A DNA stretch of 64,000 nucleotides from Trichinella spiralis (lineage: Eukaryota; Nematoda; Enoplea; Trichinellida; Trichinellidae). Location of the stretch: NCBI GenBank assembly GCA_000181795.3, contig CM012953.1, positions 11,624,691 to 11,688,690 on the forward strand, read 5' to 3'. The notes under the pieces are model-generated. The model saw only the letters and a list, made by a program, of their open reading frames with translations, ran no database searches and was not told the DNA's origin. Position numbers and translations under genes: made by a program. How positions within the stretch are numbered: position 1 is the first letter of the stretch; every line of letters begins with the position of its first letter. Shown here in pieces: positions 35,369 through 48,905 of the stretch.

Positions 35369-37321
35369 ATGGCAATATGGTCTAAAGGCGATGTAGCTGG
35401 TGCAATTCTGAAAGCCAAACAGCAGAAGTCATTAATAATTGTTTGTATATACGGTTAGTTATTTCAGTTTTGTTGTTGACAATTGTGTGAATTGGAATTT
35501 GAATTTTAGGCGACGATGAACAATCAGAAGCGTTGTTGAAATTAATGGAAGATGAGAAAATTGTTGATTTATTGAACGATAAAAGAGCTATAGCGTTGAA
35601 ACTGAACTGGAATTCAGAATCGGCGAAACAGTTCGCCGCTTTGTGTAAGTATATGCCATTGAACGTTGCTTATAGTGATTTTTTTTATCGATGAACTTTC
35701 GAATTTTTTACTTGCACTTCAGATCCTGTAAACTCAGTACCGGCTGTTTTTTTTGTGGGCTATGACGGGAAACTTAGAGACACCATCACAAGTCCCTTTG
35801 ATATTGTGGATTTATTTGAGAAGACGTCGAATGCGTTGGCAGTTTGTGACGTTTGTTTAAAATGAAAAATTGCCTCGATCATATTATTATTATTAGGGAA
35901 ATGCTGTATCAGTGGCAAATTTTGAAATGACTGAAACGAAGAAGGCAAATGGCAGAAGTGCCGACATTCACGGAAACAAAACATGTTCGTCTAATTTGAT
36001 AACGAAAAAAATGAATAGCGGAAAAATGTAAATTTATTAACTTTTTTGCAAGTATGTTTGCTATTTATGTTAATTTTAGAGATAAAGAGAACCTATTGAA
36101 AGATGCTGTTGCAAATGAGGTGAGTTGTGGTGTTTTTTTTATCTTATAAATATATTGGATGATTTTTATGAAATATGAAAAAGAAGATATCAGTTGAAAA
36201 AAAAATGATTTTAGAATGAAGAAGATGAAAAAAGTTTTGAAGAGAAAGCGAAAGCTGTGCAAAATCTTCGAGAAGAAATTCGTCGAAAACGTTTAGAAGA
36301 GGAAAAGCTTCGGGAAAAATTATTGGCCCAAATCAAAGCGGACCGGTTTGTTGTTGTTGTTGTTGTTGTGAAGAGTAATTTAATTTGCATATGTTTTTTT
36401 CCAGTATTGAAGGACAAATACGCAGCAACAGAAATGCTGAAATGACGAAGCCAGAAGCGCAAATTTCCAGTGATCCTATTTCATCTTCTGAAATGAACAG
36501 GTTTGCGATGGGCTTTTGTTTTTTCATTTCAATGTTCAAAATTTTCTTTTACAATATACGACTTGTAATAATAATATTTCAAATAGTTTGGTTGTTGTTT
36601 TTTTAAAAAAATAGAGATTTGGCGCGAATTCAGTTTCGATTTCCAGACGGTAGACGACAATTTGCCACTTTCAATCGCAACGATCCGCTGCATGTTCTGT
36701 TCGATTATATCAAGCCGTTTTTTCCTGATGATTGTCAGTTGAAATTGATCGAACTGTATCCACGTCGTCATTTTACTGATGTTGATTATGAGAAGAGTTT
36801 GGAAAGTTTGGATTTGGTTCCTTCTGCTGTTCTGTTGATCGTGAGGACGGTATGTATATATTAGGGATAGAGAGAGAGAAAAAAAAATGATTTGCATTTG
36901 TTTCACTGATTCGTAATATTGAAATGCAGACGAACGCTTCCGGTCGTGGTCTTTCAGCAGCATTGGTAGTACAACCGTTACAGTTCGCGTCGAGAGCCGT
37001 GTTCGAGTGGCTGTTGAATCCGGTGTACAGTATCGTCAGCCGAATGTTGTCTTGGATTCTGCATCCCGTATCGAGTAGTGGTGCAAGCCGTTCGGCACAG
37101 CGAGAAGATGATTCGTCTACTCCTAGGTATGCATACACATGTTGTTGTTGTTGTTTGCTAAATGCTTTTTTTTTCTCGCCATCTGCAGAAACGTCCAAAA
37201 AAATACGAGCGACAAATTCACCAGACAACGACGACTCGGTCGATTGGCAAACAACAATAACGATACTACTACAGACGATGAAAACGCGACGTGGAATGGC
37301 AATTCCACTCAACAACTTTGA
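35369..37321 (+). CDS. UBXN4: UBX domain-containing protein 4 (UBXN4/erasin)
   Basis: ER-associated p97/VCP cofactor promoting ER-associated degradation. Ten exons, 433 aa: 35369-35453, 35510-35644, 35723-35841, 35897-36027, 36080-36119, 36215-36345, 36405-36500, 36615-36849, 36930-37126, 37189-37321. It has an N-terminal thioredoxin-like region (MAIWSKGDVAGAILKAKQQK), a charged coiled coil in exon 6 (EEIRRKRLEEEKLREKL), a UBX domain in exon 8 (RIQFRFPDGRR to LVPSAVLLI), then a hydrophobic hairpin-like segment (EWLLNPVYSIVSRMLSWIL). The C-terminus TWNGNSTQQL matches the conserved end of vertebrate UBXN4, fixing the last exon. It is shorter than the human protein (about 508 aa) between the thioredoxin-like and UBX parts. 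An AATAAA array follows at about 37362. Confidence 0.95.
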
Positions 37322-37361
37322 TTATTTTTTCTTTAATTGAAATTGGAAAGAAAAGAAAAAC

Positions 37362-37385
37362 ATAATAAATAAATAAATAAATAAA
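37362..37385 (+). terminator. Polyadenylation signals of UBXN4
   Basis: Overlapping AATAAATAAATAAATAAA hexamers about 40 nt after the UBXN4 stop and only about 15 nt before the opposite-strand NUP188 stop. Cleavage downstream would place the UBXN4 mRNA end within antisense NUP188 coding sequence. Confidence 0.6.
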
Positions 37386-37399
37386 TTCGATTGATTGAT

Positions 37400-40300
37400 T
37401 CAATCACACACACACACATTGTTCAAAACCGCCACGACAGTTTGCAAGTAGTGGAGAAATGGCAACGACGTGGGATCGACGCCGCACAGTTGGACAACGT
37501 GGTTGAGTTCGTGGTGAACTTCGTCGCGCACCTGGTCGGCTTGGTATTTCGAGATCGTCGGCAGTGAACAGTACAAACAGGCCTGGGAAGTGACCAACGC
37601 CAGCAGCGCCTCCATCGTCTCGCGCAGCAGTGGAATCGGTTCGGTGACAACTTCCGGTTGGCGATTCTGGGAACGCAGCGTCGAGGCGAACTGTTCGGCG
37701 CCGGACAACAACAGACCGAACGACAGGCGGCAGTGGTCGCCGAGTTGGGGCGCCACCGTGCTGCCGAAGTCGACCGCCAGCAGCGGTTCGAACGCGTGCG
37801 AGTCGATCGCCGACCGCAGCAGACCCGCGGTTCGGGCGAGACGGTCGACCGGCGGACTGAATTGGAGCAAAATTTGCAACGCGTAAAACAACAATTCGAC
37901 CAACAGTCGTCTGGCTTGGTTCGTGTCCGACTGGTTGTCCGAATTGACCAGTCTGGCCAGCGCGTCCTGACGACACAAATAATAGAGCAGGGTGATGGTG
38001 ACGCTGCAGGTGGCGCGGCGCATCGAATCCGAGCAGACGGTCCGAATGTCGACCGGCCATTTTCGGCGCTGCGTCGCCATGGACAAAAAGTAGCGCAATA
38101 CCAGACGAAGGGTGTGGCATTTCGATTCGAACGCTTCGAGCTGGGACGAACAGATCGATTCGAACACTTGGAGACGGGCGCGGAAAAATTCCACCGCCGA
38201 CACGATCACCGAATTGCACCGCTTCGACCGGGAACAACAACCGCTCATGGCCGTAGTGTAGAACTGTAGGGCGCATTTGAATTGAATTTCGCGGTCGAAT
38301 CGCCCATGCTGCTGCTGCTGCTGCTGTTGCTGCTCGACCGCCGGTTCCAAATAGACGAGTCGTTCGAAGCAACTCGTGCTCAACATTGCCAACGTCTCTT
38401 CGCTGTTGATGTGGAGCATTTTGGAAAAAAAATTCAACGTCGCCTGAATAAGTTGGACACTGGCAGCCGGTCGGATCCGTTCCACGTAGTCGACGTAGTT
38501 GGTGAAAAAATCACTACCGCACCGGTTGACGTAGGCCGGCAAACGGTCGAGCAGACGCAACAGAATCGAACTGAACAACAATAGGACGTGGTCGGTTTTC
38601 GGCTTCGTCACCGACCAGAGCGATTGAAACGATTTCAAAAAATTCACCGTCACGTTGATCATCAATTCTTCTTCGGACAAAAGACCGCCCACGTCGGCCG
38701 CTTGTTCGAAATGGTCGAGCAGAACAATCGCCACTGGCGCCAACGAGCCGCCGATCGACATCACCGTGCTCGAATCCAATTCACCGATTACCGTGAACAA
38801 TCGCAACAAACATTTCGATAATACTGTCACTGTAAAAAAATAAACAAATTCAAAAAAAAATTCAAATAAACAAAAACAATAAACAAACCCGAAAATTGCC
38901 CAGTCGACGTACGACGGCAACGCATCAGTATCAGCAACAGACATTCGGCCATAATTTTGACCAATTTCAATTCGTCGACACCGGCACGCGGTTTTCCCAT
39001 CAAACCGACCACCAATTCAATTCCAGCTTCGAGTACGTGGGTCGAAGAGGCCAGTGTCCACAATGTGGACAAGTGGGCAAAATTGAACGTGACTTGGATG
39101 AAATCTCGAAACGCGGCCAACGATTCGAGCTTGGCGTAAAAGTCCGCTTCGCTCAAACAGAGTCGATTCAACGTTTTCGTGGTCAATTCGATTCGATCCG
39201 ATTCGACCAAAGTTTCGACTATCCGTCTGATAGCCGCCGGCGGTGGTTTGGTTGGAATGGCGCCAATTTCACAGCAGAGTACTACGAATGCGTCGGCAAC
39301 GACTACCGGAGCGAATTGTTGTTCGGCCACTGTCAACGGCTTGGAAAATGCTTCCCAAAAATGGTCGACATTTTTCAAACAGTCGATCATCGACGCACAG
39401 TCTTGACGCCACAGAGCTTTGACGACCGTCATGGCCGCCCTGCTCATTTCGGTCGCGGTCGGAGCTGCCAAAGCTTCGACCAACGCCCCGGCCAGAGCAT
39501 GCTGTTGGTCCGATTCGACGCCGACCAACTCTTCGACCACAGCATATTGAGTTTCCAAAGCTGTGGCCAAAAAACGCCAACACTGGAGTCGCATCTGGGC
39601 CAGTTCGGTCGCGCAGAGCAGGCGCAAAACGAACGCGTCGCCGAAAGCACCGGCAAAAGCGCCGAACGTACTGACCAAAGCCAGTGGAAATTTCCAAGCC
39701 GCCTCGCGCAACAACGTGATCGCCAAAACCGGTATCGTACCGCCGAATCGAGTAAACAACAACTGACCAACGGTCAGCAGAGTTGCCGGACGTCGATTGG
39801 AACCGAAAAACAATTCGCGCCAAAATCTACTACCCACCCGTTGGTCGGTGGACAGTTCGCTGTCGGCGACCGCTGCGCAAACGCGCAATCCAGCCGACAA
39901 CAGTTGGACGGCCGAATTGACGGCCGTTTTCGTGGCCAGTCGTTGGCAGAGTCGACTGAACGTCGGTTCGCCGATCGACACCAGATCCAACAGCGCCTCG
40001 CGTACGCGGCTCACTTCCAACAACCAGTGCAGACAGTCGAATCGGCAACGTCGCCACAGACCGTCGCCGCTGGTCGAAGCCAGGCATTTTTCCACTATCG
40101 ACAAGCAGATGCAGACGATTTGACGACTTTTCGCCGACCGCAACGTCGACCAATGTCCGTAGAGCGGAAAAACGACCTGCACGATGGTGCAAATCAAATG
40201 GTACACTGTACGCTGGTGTATCGAAGATTCGTCGCTGTCGATCACGTTCCAGCACAATTGGACGTAGCCGAGTGTGAATTCGGAATACTCTTTGTTAATG

Positions 40301-42321
40301 ACCCCTTCGGCCAGTATCCGATCCCAAGCGGACCGGATGTCGGTGTCGGTTGTCGTGAACGACGGACAGAGAATGTTGTGGTCCACGAGTCGTTGCAAAA
40401 CTTGGGCCGGAAACGTGGCACTCGCGTCGGCAAAGCAGCCGATTATTTCGGCCAACAGCAGCACGTCGCCCCGAGTGGGTTGCGTTTTGCAACAGTCGGC
40501 TGTCCAGCCGAGGGCCCAGTCGAAAAAATGACCCAACTGCAAAGTGACATCCGGACCCAATTTGACCAGTTGACGAACCAAACGGAACACGGCCACGCGG
40601 CGCAACAGCAATTCGCCCGGAGTGCGATTCATCTGCCAGTTCAAATCGGTCAGCAGAAATTGCCAACCGTTGTAAAATAACTTCCACTGGATGTAGTCGC
40701 AGTTGTTGACGGTGCCCATGGTGCCCGGCGGGACGCAAATGCCGGACTCGCCGTTCAAATAGTGGACCTGCTTCAGTTCGTAGAGTGTTTGCTCGCCGTC
40801 GGCTTGGACGGCGGCGACGTGGTCCAAATTGACCGTGGCGATCGCTTCGCTGCAACTGGGCAGTCGACGAAATAAATTGAACGCTCTGGAAGCGTTTGAA
40901 GCGCTGGCGGTCGATATGGAAATGAGAAAAGCGATCGTCGGCCAGAAACGGTAGGGGAACAAGTACAAAGTGTCGCGGACGAATTCGCTGATGCCGGTCG
41001 AAAAATTGGTCGCCCAAATTTGGTCGACAACGCTGTCGCAACGGAGCAGTCGTTCGACGAGCTGTTCGAGCGTGTCGACCGCGCCCAACGATGTCGGTAC
41101 GAACAGATCCAGGCACTGGTTCAACACCAGATACAGCGTGGCGCGGCACAAATCCACCGTTTCCACTTCGACGCAACTTTCCATGTTGTCGAGCATGGCG
41201 ACGCACGACTGCAGAGAATCGTATTTGTGGGCGATCACGCTGAAGTGCTGGTAGTCGGCCCGTGACCGCGGCACGTCACCACAGCGCCACTGTTCTCGTT
41301 CGCCGATCAGACGGCACAACTCCCGGTTCAACGCCCACAGCATGTGGACGCAACTGTGCTTCGAACATGGACAAAGCGAAGTGACCACTGCCTGGAATTT
41401 CGCAGAAAATTCCTTTTCGAACCAATGGTCGAATAGGCTACAATTCAGGTCGTTGTTGTTGTTGTCGTCGTCGTCGTCGTCGATCTGATGGTCACCGACG
41501 TTGAAATTCAACGACAACAATTCGATATCACAAAGTTTGACCATGAGAAAATTTTCCAACGCGTCCACTGCACAAATCCGTTCGCGGATGTTCGGCTCTT
41601 TGTCGAAACGTGTCGACAATTTCCAAGCACCGCGAAGCATCTGCGCCGTCGACAACACTTGACCACTGTTGACCGAAAATATGTGATAAACCCAAACGAT
41701 CAAATTTACCAACTCGCATTGGAGAATCAAATGCTGTTCCACGTAAATTCCATTCAACAGATCGTCGGGCGGCGAAAATTGAACCACACGCTCGTATTCA
41801 CGTATCATCCCGTCGATGAAACTCTCCTCACCGACGTACCGTACGGCGTAACGTTCCAGTACAGAGTGATAGGGCGACTGGTCGCTGACGATGCAGCGTA
41901 CAACTTCAACCAGGCATTTTGCCAAATAAGACAATTGTCGATTGTAAAAGCAAGTCAAATCGCACAAAAACGACCGTCGACATTCATTTTCCGTCAACAA
42001 ATCGTCCATATCACGCCGTTCACCGGTATAATCGTAAACCAAGAACGAAGAGAACATCTCGTACGTTTGCATAAAGTCGAGATCCAGAAGGCGAGATGCT
42101 TCGTCGACAAAGTCAATGACGGTCGAACTGACCGATATGGAACGCAGCGATTCAAGATCCGAGTCGACGTTCGCGGCACGCTGCTTGTAAAAGTCGAAAC
42201 CGCGTCGAAAAAGCGCGTCGTGCTGGCCCAACAGCATGCTGAACACTTCCTCTTTCACCGGTTCCAAAGACACCAGTACCGACCAGAAGTGCTGCGTGGA
42301 ACGAATTTCTATCTCTGTCAT
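37400..42321 (-). CDS. NUP188: Nucleoporin NUP188
   Basis: Large alpha-solenoid scaffold nucleoporin of the inner ring. Two exons, 38889-42321 and 37400-38829, joined by a 59-nt intron (phase 1; ...TGQFS|VTVLSK); 1620 aa, near the usual ~1750. The N-terminus matches NUP188: FWSVLVS, then FSSFLVYDYTGERRDMDDLL and a following ECRRSFLCDLTCFYNRQ, aligning to the vertebrate YLQEDYRGTRD region. The rest is helical repeat without catalytic motifs. Low-complexity inserts: an Asp6Asn4 run from about 41458-41485 and a Gln run at 38308-38334. The gene is much more GC-rich than its neighbours, so long antisense open frames arise by chance. The last residues (VCVCD) are encoded by a CA/TG microsatellite. 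NUP205 is a paralogous alternative; the N-terminal match favours NUP188. Confidence 0.9.
38308..38334 (-). repeat. CAG repeat encoding poly-Gln in NUP188
   Basis: About nine glutamine codons, with one CAA interruption, within the second NUP188 exon; likely length-polymorphic. Confidence 0.85.
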
Positions 42322-43770
42322 CTTGAAATCAATTAAAACGTCTATTTTTTCTCAACTTAAATACAAAACATTCACTTTTTCCAAACTTATGCAACTATTT
42401 ACTAACTAGATACAAAACTCAAAAACTACAGTATACACGCAAGTACAATTTTTGTAATACACTGATAACCTGACTAAAATATTCAAAATTATACATGAAC
42501 ATTATACTGAAAAAAACTTATTTTTTGATTATATAAAATATTTAATATAATAAATGCTTGAATCAAAAATTTTTTGAAAAAATATAAAATCAAAATCAAG
42601 TTAAAATTTTGATCAACCGATATGCCAATTCGTCTTTGTTTCTATGATCATTGTTAAAAAGCATTCCATCTTCATTCCATTTCAAATATAAATAAATTGA
42701 ATTCTTACGCATGTGTATATGAGCATTAATAAGTTTTATGTTCATTTATAGCTTTATTTGAATCAATTTTCTAAGAACTTTTAAAATACAGTATACTAAT
42801 TACACTTGAGTGTCTTAATAGAAAATTGTCAACTTTGAGTATTGCGAGTTTTGAGTCTAATTCAAAGCAGTTGTTTTACATTTGAAATAACTTTGCGTTT
42901 TCTCATAGAACTGATGAAATTTTATGTTTGTGAAACTTTGTAAATGAATCATGAAACAAATCTCATGATATATCATTTAACATAATTTTATATGCAAAAT
43001 TAAATTTGCAAAAACAGCGTTCATGGCATTGTTTCGAAACAATTTAATAACTACTAAATGGAAATTTTAGGTCAAATTTATCTATTCTATTCGTCGAACT
43101 TTAAACTTCTGAAAATTGAAATTACTGTTCTTCGATGAAATCTCAGTAGAATGTTATAATATTCAATACGAATTAATTCTGTTTAATAGAATAATAAAGT
43201 AAGTGTTTAATTTTGATTATTTACTTCCTTCATTCGATCGTGTTGTGCATTATAAATTACTTTTGAAATTGCACGTAAAAGTTTCCTGGTAGTAATCATC
43301 GTTTTGAAATGCGTTTTTTGTCTTTTGTTAACCTGTTTTTATACTCATTTGTTAAAAAATGTAGACCATCACCGGATTCGTTCATTGTCCATTAAAATGC
43401 CTCTTTGAGCAACGCTTACTCTAATTTCAAATAAATTATTTTCCTTATGACGAAGCATTCTGATCTTTTTCTTGCATTTCTTGATTTTTTGCATTTTGTT
43501 CATTGGTTCAGTCGAGTCTACGTTTGAATACAAACTACATATTCTCACTTTAAATAATTAATTAAAAATACAATAAGAATATAAATATGACATATTTAAC
43601 CTGTTTTTTTAGCATAATTTTCAAAGTTACGTTTATATTTCGCACGGTCGTTGACGTTTTGATTTACTGTGACGTAATATGCAGTTTTTGTTCATTGTTG
43701 AATATTGTTAGCATTTTGCTGTGTATTCGTTGTTTTCGACTAATTGAAGTTTTTTATCATTATCTTAAGG
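42322..43770. other. Divergent intergenic region NUP188-ACLY
   Basis: 1.45 kb of AT-rich sequence between head-to-head genes. It should hold both promoters. No RNA gene or repeat is seen. Confidence 0.5.
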
Positions 43771-46700
43771 ATGTCATCTCGCGCTATCACTGAATTCCAG
43801 GCAAAAACTATAGTTTACAACAACATTGACCAGTGTCCATTGAAAATATTGCCAATTGCGCATTTCGACTTGAGGCAAAGTTGGGATTCTTTCGAAAATG
43901 TCAATCATTGGATTGATCAGGAAACGGTATTATCCGATTTATTAATTTTAATTTTTTTTTCTTTTTTGAAATCAATATTTTCATATTCTTAGCGACTGGT
44001 GGTAAAAGTTGATCAGTTGATCAAACGACGCGGTAAATTGGGTTTGCTTGAAAAAGATGTGACGTATTTGTCGGCAAAAAAATGGATAAAAAGCAAATCT
44101 GAAAAAGAAATTCAAATCGGTAAAATTCACGGATATGTTACTAATTTCGTCATTGAACCATACATTTCCCACAAAGAGGTAGTGTCAACGTGCATATTCT
44201 TATTTTGACATTCATCTATGTTATAGTTTGAACAAATTTCAGGAAGATGAATGTTATGTTTGCATTTATTCTGTAAGATCCGGAGACGTGGTTTTGTTTT
44301 ATCATCGTGGTGGAATTGACGTTGGTGATGTCGATCAAAAGGTTATTTACTTTATCATATTTTATTTCATTTTATTTTATTTCATATTGTTTAGAGTGAA
44401 AATTTGTTTATTCCATTAGAGAAAACGCCCAGTTATGTTGAAATAGTTTCCAAATTGTTGATCAACCTGAAATGCAACGTCAAGAAACAGTATGTACCGA
44501 ATATTGTGATTTACATGAATAAATTTAAATTTAATTGATAAAAATATCATTTTTTTGCAATTATAATTTAGATTGGTTGCTGAATTTATCATTAAACTAT
44601 ACCAACTATATGTGAATTTACATTTTACATATTTGGAAATTAATCCTCTTCTCGTTAATGGCGACGACAAGACAATTTATATGTTAGATATAGCTGCCAA
44701 GCTTGATTCAGCCGCAGATTTCATGTGCCGACGACAGTGGGGTGAGATTGAATTTCCCACGCCGTTTGGTCGGCAACTTTTGCCTGAAGTGAACACAAAA
44801 GAATTGTTTTTTTGATTTTTTAATAATATAGAAATAATTTTCCCTAATTGCAAATCGAACATGTATTTTAAGGAGCAGTATGTTGCTGAGCTTGATTCGA
44901 GAAGTGGTGCTTCTTTGAAATTGACAGTATTGAACAAAGACGGTCGAATTTGGACAATGGTCGCTGGTGGTGGTGCTTCGGTTATATATTGGTTAGCCAA
45001 TGTTATTATTTGAATATTTAAAATTAAAATGAGTTTCTTTTTTATTTATTGTGTTTTTCAAATTCTTACAGTGATACTATTTGTGACATGGGTGAAGCTT
45101 CAGAGCTGGCCAACTATGGCGAATATTCAGGAGCGCCTACTGAAGTACAAACTTATGAATACGCGAAGACCATTTTAAAACTGATGACTTCAACAAAAGT
45201 ACATAAATCTGGAAAAGTGTTAATAATTGGCGGTAGTATTGCTAATTTTACCAACGTGGCAGATACTTTCAAGGTAGTTTAATATTGTAAAAGCATTTTT
45301 AGCTGGAATAAGTTTGAGAAGATAAATTTAGGGTATCATCTTAGCTCTTGAAGAATATCGATTAGAACTTATTCGTCACAAAGTTTCCATTTATGTTCGT
45401 AGAGGAGGTCCGAATTTTCAAGAAGGACTAAGACTGATGAAAGAAGCAGGTAATTCAGTTTCATTTTTTGATTTTTATTCATCAATTATTATTATTTTTA
45501 AATTCCATACCAATTCTACAATGAGAGTTTGCTTTATATAATATTATTGCATGAAATGGAAAGCAAATGTTGTTAATTTTGAGGAAAAACTTTGGAAATT
45601 CCTGTGCACGTTTATGGAACTGATACACACATGACTGCAGTTGTCGGCATGGCGATGGGAAAAGTATCTCATTGTTGTAAGAATCCTCAGCCCGTCGCTA
45701 CTGCAAGTTTTCTACTTAACACTAGTCAGTCGGTAAAAATTTAATTGTTGATGTAATATAATATTTTTTATTTGAAACATGTACTTTTAGACTGCTTCGC
45801 TTTCTATGGATTCTGAACAAGCATCAAGTGGACCAGTGGATCAAGTGCAATTCGATTTGGATAAATCGGGCGAAGCAAATCGAGAACTGTTCACTTCTAA
45901 CACCAGAGTATGGAATTGCTTTTAAACGGTGGTGTATATCCATTCCATTCCATTCCATAGATACTTTTTTCTAGGCAATTGTTTGGGGAATGCAAGTGAA
46001 GGCTGTGCAGTCGATGCTGGATTTTGATTACGTTTGTCAGCGTAAACTGCCATCAGTCGTCGCAATGACATATCCAATGACTGGAGATCACAAACAGAAA
46101 TTTTATTTTGGTCATAAAGAAATTTTAATTCCCGGTATTGTTTTTGTTTTATCATTGATCAAATCTCTTTTAAGGTAACTTGTTTTTTTTTAATCATTCA
46201 TTCAGTTTACAAATCGATGGCAAAAGCAATTGAAAAGCATCCTGATGCTTCAGTGTTGATAAATTTTGCCTCACTGCGTTCCGCTTACGATGCTACGGTT
46301 GAAGCGTTGCAGTTTCCTCAAGTGCGATGCATTGCTATCATTGCTGAAGGAATTCCTGAAAATTTTACCCGGAAATTGATCACTCGAGCAGAACAAGCAG
46401 GTGTAACTATCATCGGCCCTGCTACAGTAGGTGGAATTAAGCCCGGTTGTTTCAAAATTGGTAACACCGGTGGAATGATGGACAATATCATGGCGTCGAA
46501 ATTGTATCGACCTGGCAGGTATTCGATGAATTTGGCATTATTTATTAATTATTTGTACCATGAGATTATTTTTTTAGCGTTGCCTACGTGTCCAGATCCG
46601 GTGGGATGTCAAACGAATTGAACAACATAATATCTCAGGTGACAAATGGTGTTTACGAGGGTGTTGCCATCGGTGGTGATAGGTAAGTGAATTTATTTTC

Positions 46701-48905
46701 TTTTTTAATTTGTTTTCCTTTAGAAAAATTTTCAAAATTAGATATCCATGTTCAACATTTTGTGATCACCTGTTGCGATTTGAAGATGATCCAAAAGTGA
46801 AAATGATGGTCATGCTAGGAGAAGTATGAATTCCACAGATAACATTTTCTATTTACGTTATTTTATTATTGCCTTCTTAGATTGGCGGTGTTGAAGAATA
46901 CAAAGTTTGTGAACTTTTAAAAAATGGTAAAATAAAAAAACCACTTGTAGCTTGGTGCATTGGGACATGTGCATCCTTTTTACCTTCTGAGGTATGTTGG
47001 TCAGTATTGTTATTATTTTAACTACGCTAAAAATGAACTTATTAAATATTTGTATGAAAATTAAGATGGTCATTATGAACTGTTTAAACAAATGTCGACA
47101 GTGTAAGGTTATCGATTTTTTGAAACTTTTCCATATTGAAACAGTTTGAAAATTTATACATGCTGTAATTTCATATTAAACATTATTTATTCATTTTGCG
47201 AGCAGTGAAGTTATCAATTAATTAATGGTTTGTTGCATTGCTAATTGTGCAATTGATTTGATTTATTCTAAAAATAGAACAGGACTGTTAAGGTTGGTGT
47301 TGGACTGGTATTGTTTTGTCAGTAATGCTTTTTGTGTAGGTGCAATTTGGACATTCTGGGGCCAGTGCCGCAGCAGAGAAAGAAACCGCCTGTAGTAAAA
47401 ATCGCGCTCTTAAAGACGCTGGCGCTCATGTACCGAATACATTTGACGATTTAGCAACATGCATAAAGTTTGCAACAAAACGGATGGAACTCGAATGCAG
47501 TGTTTTTTTTTAAAGTTGAGCATTTTTGTAGGAAGATTTATGAGGAACTTGTTCAAGATGGGAAAATACAATTGTTGGATGAAAAACCACCACCTGCCGT
47601 TCCAATGGATTATAGTTGGGCTAGAGTAATTTTTATTTCTTAACTGCTCCATAAATCCCTTTTATTATCAGAATATTATTATTATTATTTATTTATTTAT
47701 TTGTTCATTTTTTGTCTGTATTATTTAAATATGTGATAAATGTGAAAATAATGTTTCTTTATTGGATTTTAGGAATTGGGACTGATAAGAAAACCTTCCT
47801 CTTTTATGAGTTCTATATGCGATGAGCGTGGAAATGAATTGTTGTATGCAGGGGTTCCGATTTCGAAAATAATTTCCGAAGGTCTGGGCTTGGGCGGTGT
47901 GCTCAGTTTGCTTTGGTTCAGGAGGAGGTATTGTTGTTGGGATGTTCGTTGATGTGTATTGTTTTTTTCTTTTGTTTTACTCTATTTTTTAGACTTCCAG
48001 ATTACGCGTTCAAATTTATCGAAATGTGTTTGATTGTGACCGCAGATCATGGACCAGCCGTATCCGGTGCCCACAACACGATCGTCTGTGCCAGAGCAGG
48101 CAAAGATTTGGTTTCGTCACTGGTGTCAGGGTTGCTTACTATTGTAAGTTTGGAACTTGTGTTTACCAGTTGAACAAATCCACTCGAGCTAACGGGAAAT
48201 TAACTTACAAGGGTGAACGATTTGGTGGTGCATTGGATATGGCAGCTAAGCAATTTTCTCGCGCTTACGACGAAGGTCTGAATCCAATGGAATTTGTGCA
48301 CAAAATGCGCAAAGAAGGTCAACTGATTATGGGCATTGGTCATCGAGTCAAATCGGTCAGTGAGTTTTGCAAGTTGCTTTCAATAATTCGAGCTTTTTTC
48401 ATATTTTCAGATAAATAATCCTGATGCGCGAGTGAAAATTTTACACGATTATGTAGTGGAACATTTTCCCGAACATCCTCTGGTCGATTACGCCAAACAG
48501 GTTGAGCAGATCACCACAAAGAAGGTTTGTTGCCTAAATTTTACAAGCTTTTTTTGGAAAAATGCATTTCTGCTTTTTATCCAGAAACCGAATTTGATTC
48601 TCAATGTCGATGGCATTATTGGGGTGGCATTTGTAGACCTGTTGCGCAAATCAGGTTGTTTCACTGAACAAGAAGCCCAGGAATACATTGACATAGGCAC
48701 CTTGAATGGCTTGTTTGTTCTAGGACGAAGTATTGGATTCATAGGTAAACAAACATTCTTCAGTTGCTTCTTTCAAATAATACAATGAAGAAAAAGAATA
48801 TTTTCAGGACATTATCTGGATCAAAAACGATTGAAACAAGGCTTGTATCGACATCCATGGGATGACATTACTTATTTGATGCCAGAAGATTCGACGAATC
48901 TGTGA
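43771..48905 (+). CDS. ACLY: ATP-citrate synthase (ATP-citrate lyase)
   Basis: Cytosolic enzyme making acetyl-CoA and oxaloacetate from citrate, ATP and CoA. Exons: 43771-43926, 43993-44178, 44243-44341, 44395-44489, 44572-44788, 44873-44991, 45072-45273, 45332-45449, 45584-45732, 45791-45907, 45975-46134, 46206-46518, 46578-46682, 46742-46823, 46881-46991, 47340-47467, 47532-47625, 47773-47927, 47993-48143, 48212-48355, 48411-48524, 48585-48744, 48808-48905; 1090 aa versus 1101 in human. ATP-grasp N-terminus, citrate-binding [15 protein letters not shown], CoA-binding [18 protein letters not shown], phosphohistidine loop [11 protein letters not shown], and citrate-synthase-like C-terminus with [22 protein letters not shown] and [10 protein letters not shown]. 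The phosphoregulated linker (exons 9-10) is short but Ser/Thr-rich. All phases close. Confidence 0.97.

Noticed and set aside
38896-40680. 594-codon open frame on the plus strand, antisense to NUP188
   Set aside because: It mirrors GC-rich NUP188 codons and its translation is Gln/Arg/Phe-biased without domain similarity. Other antisense frames in NUP188 are similar by-products of low stop-codon density.
42601-42660. Any CRISPR-like, bacterial operon or origin structure
   Set aside because: The window is eukaryotic, with spliced genes throughout. Scanning the intergenic regions showed no regularly spaced repeats.
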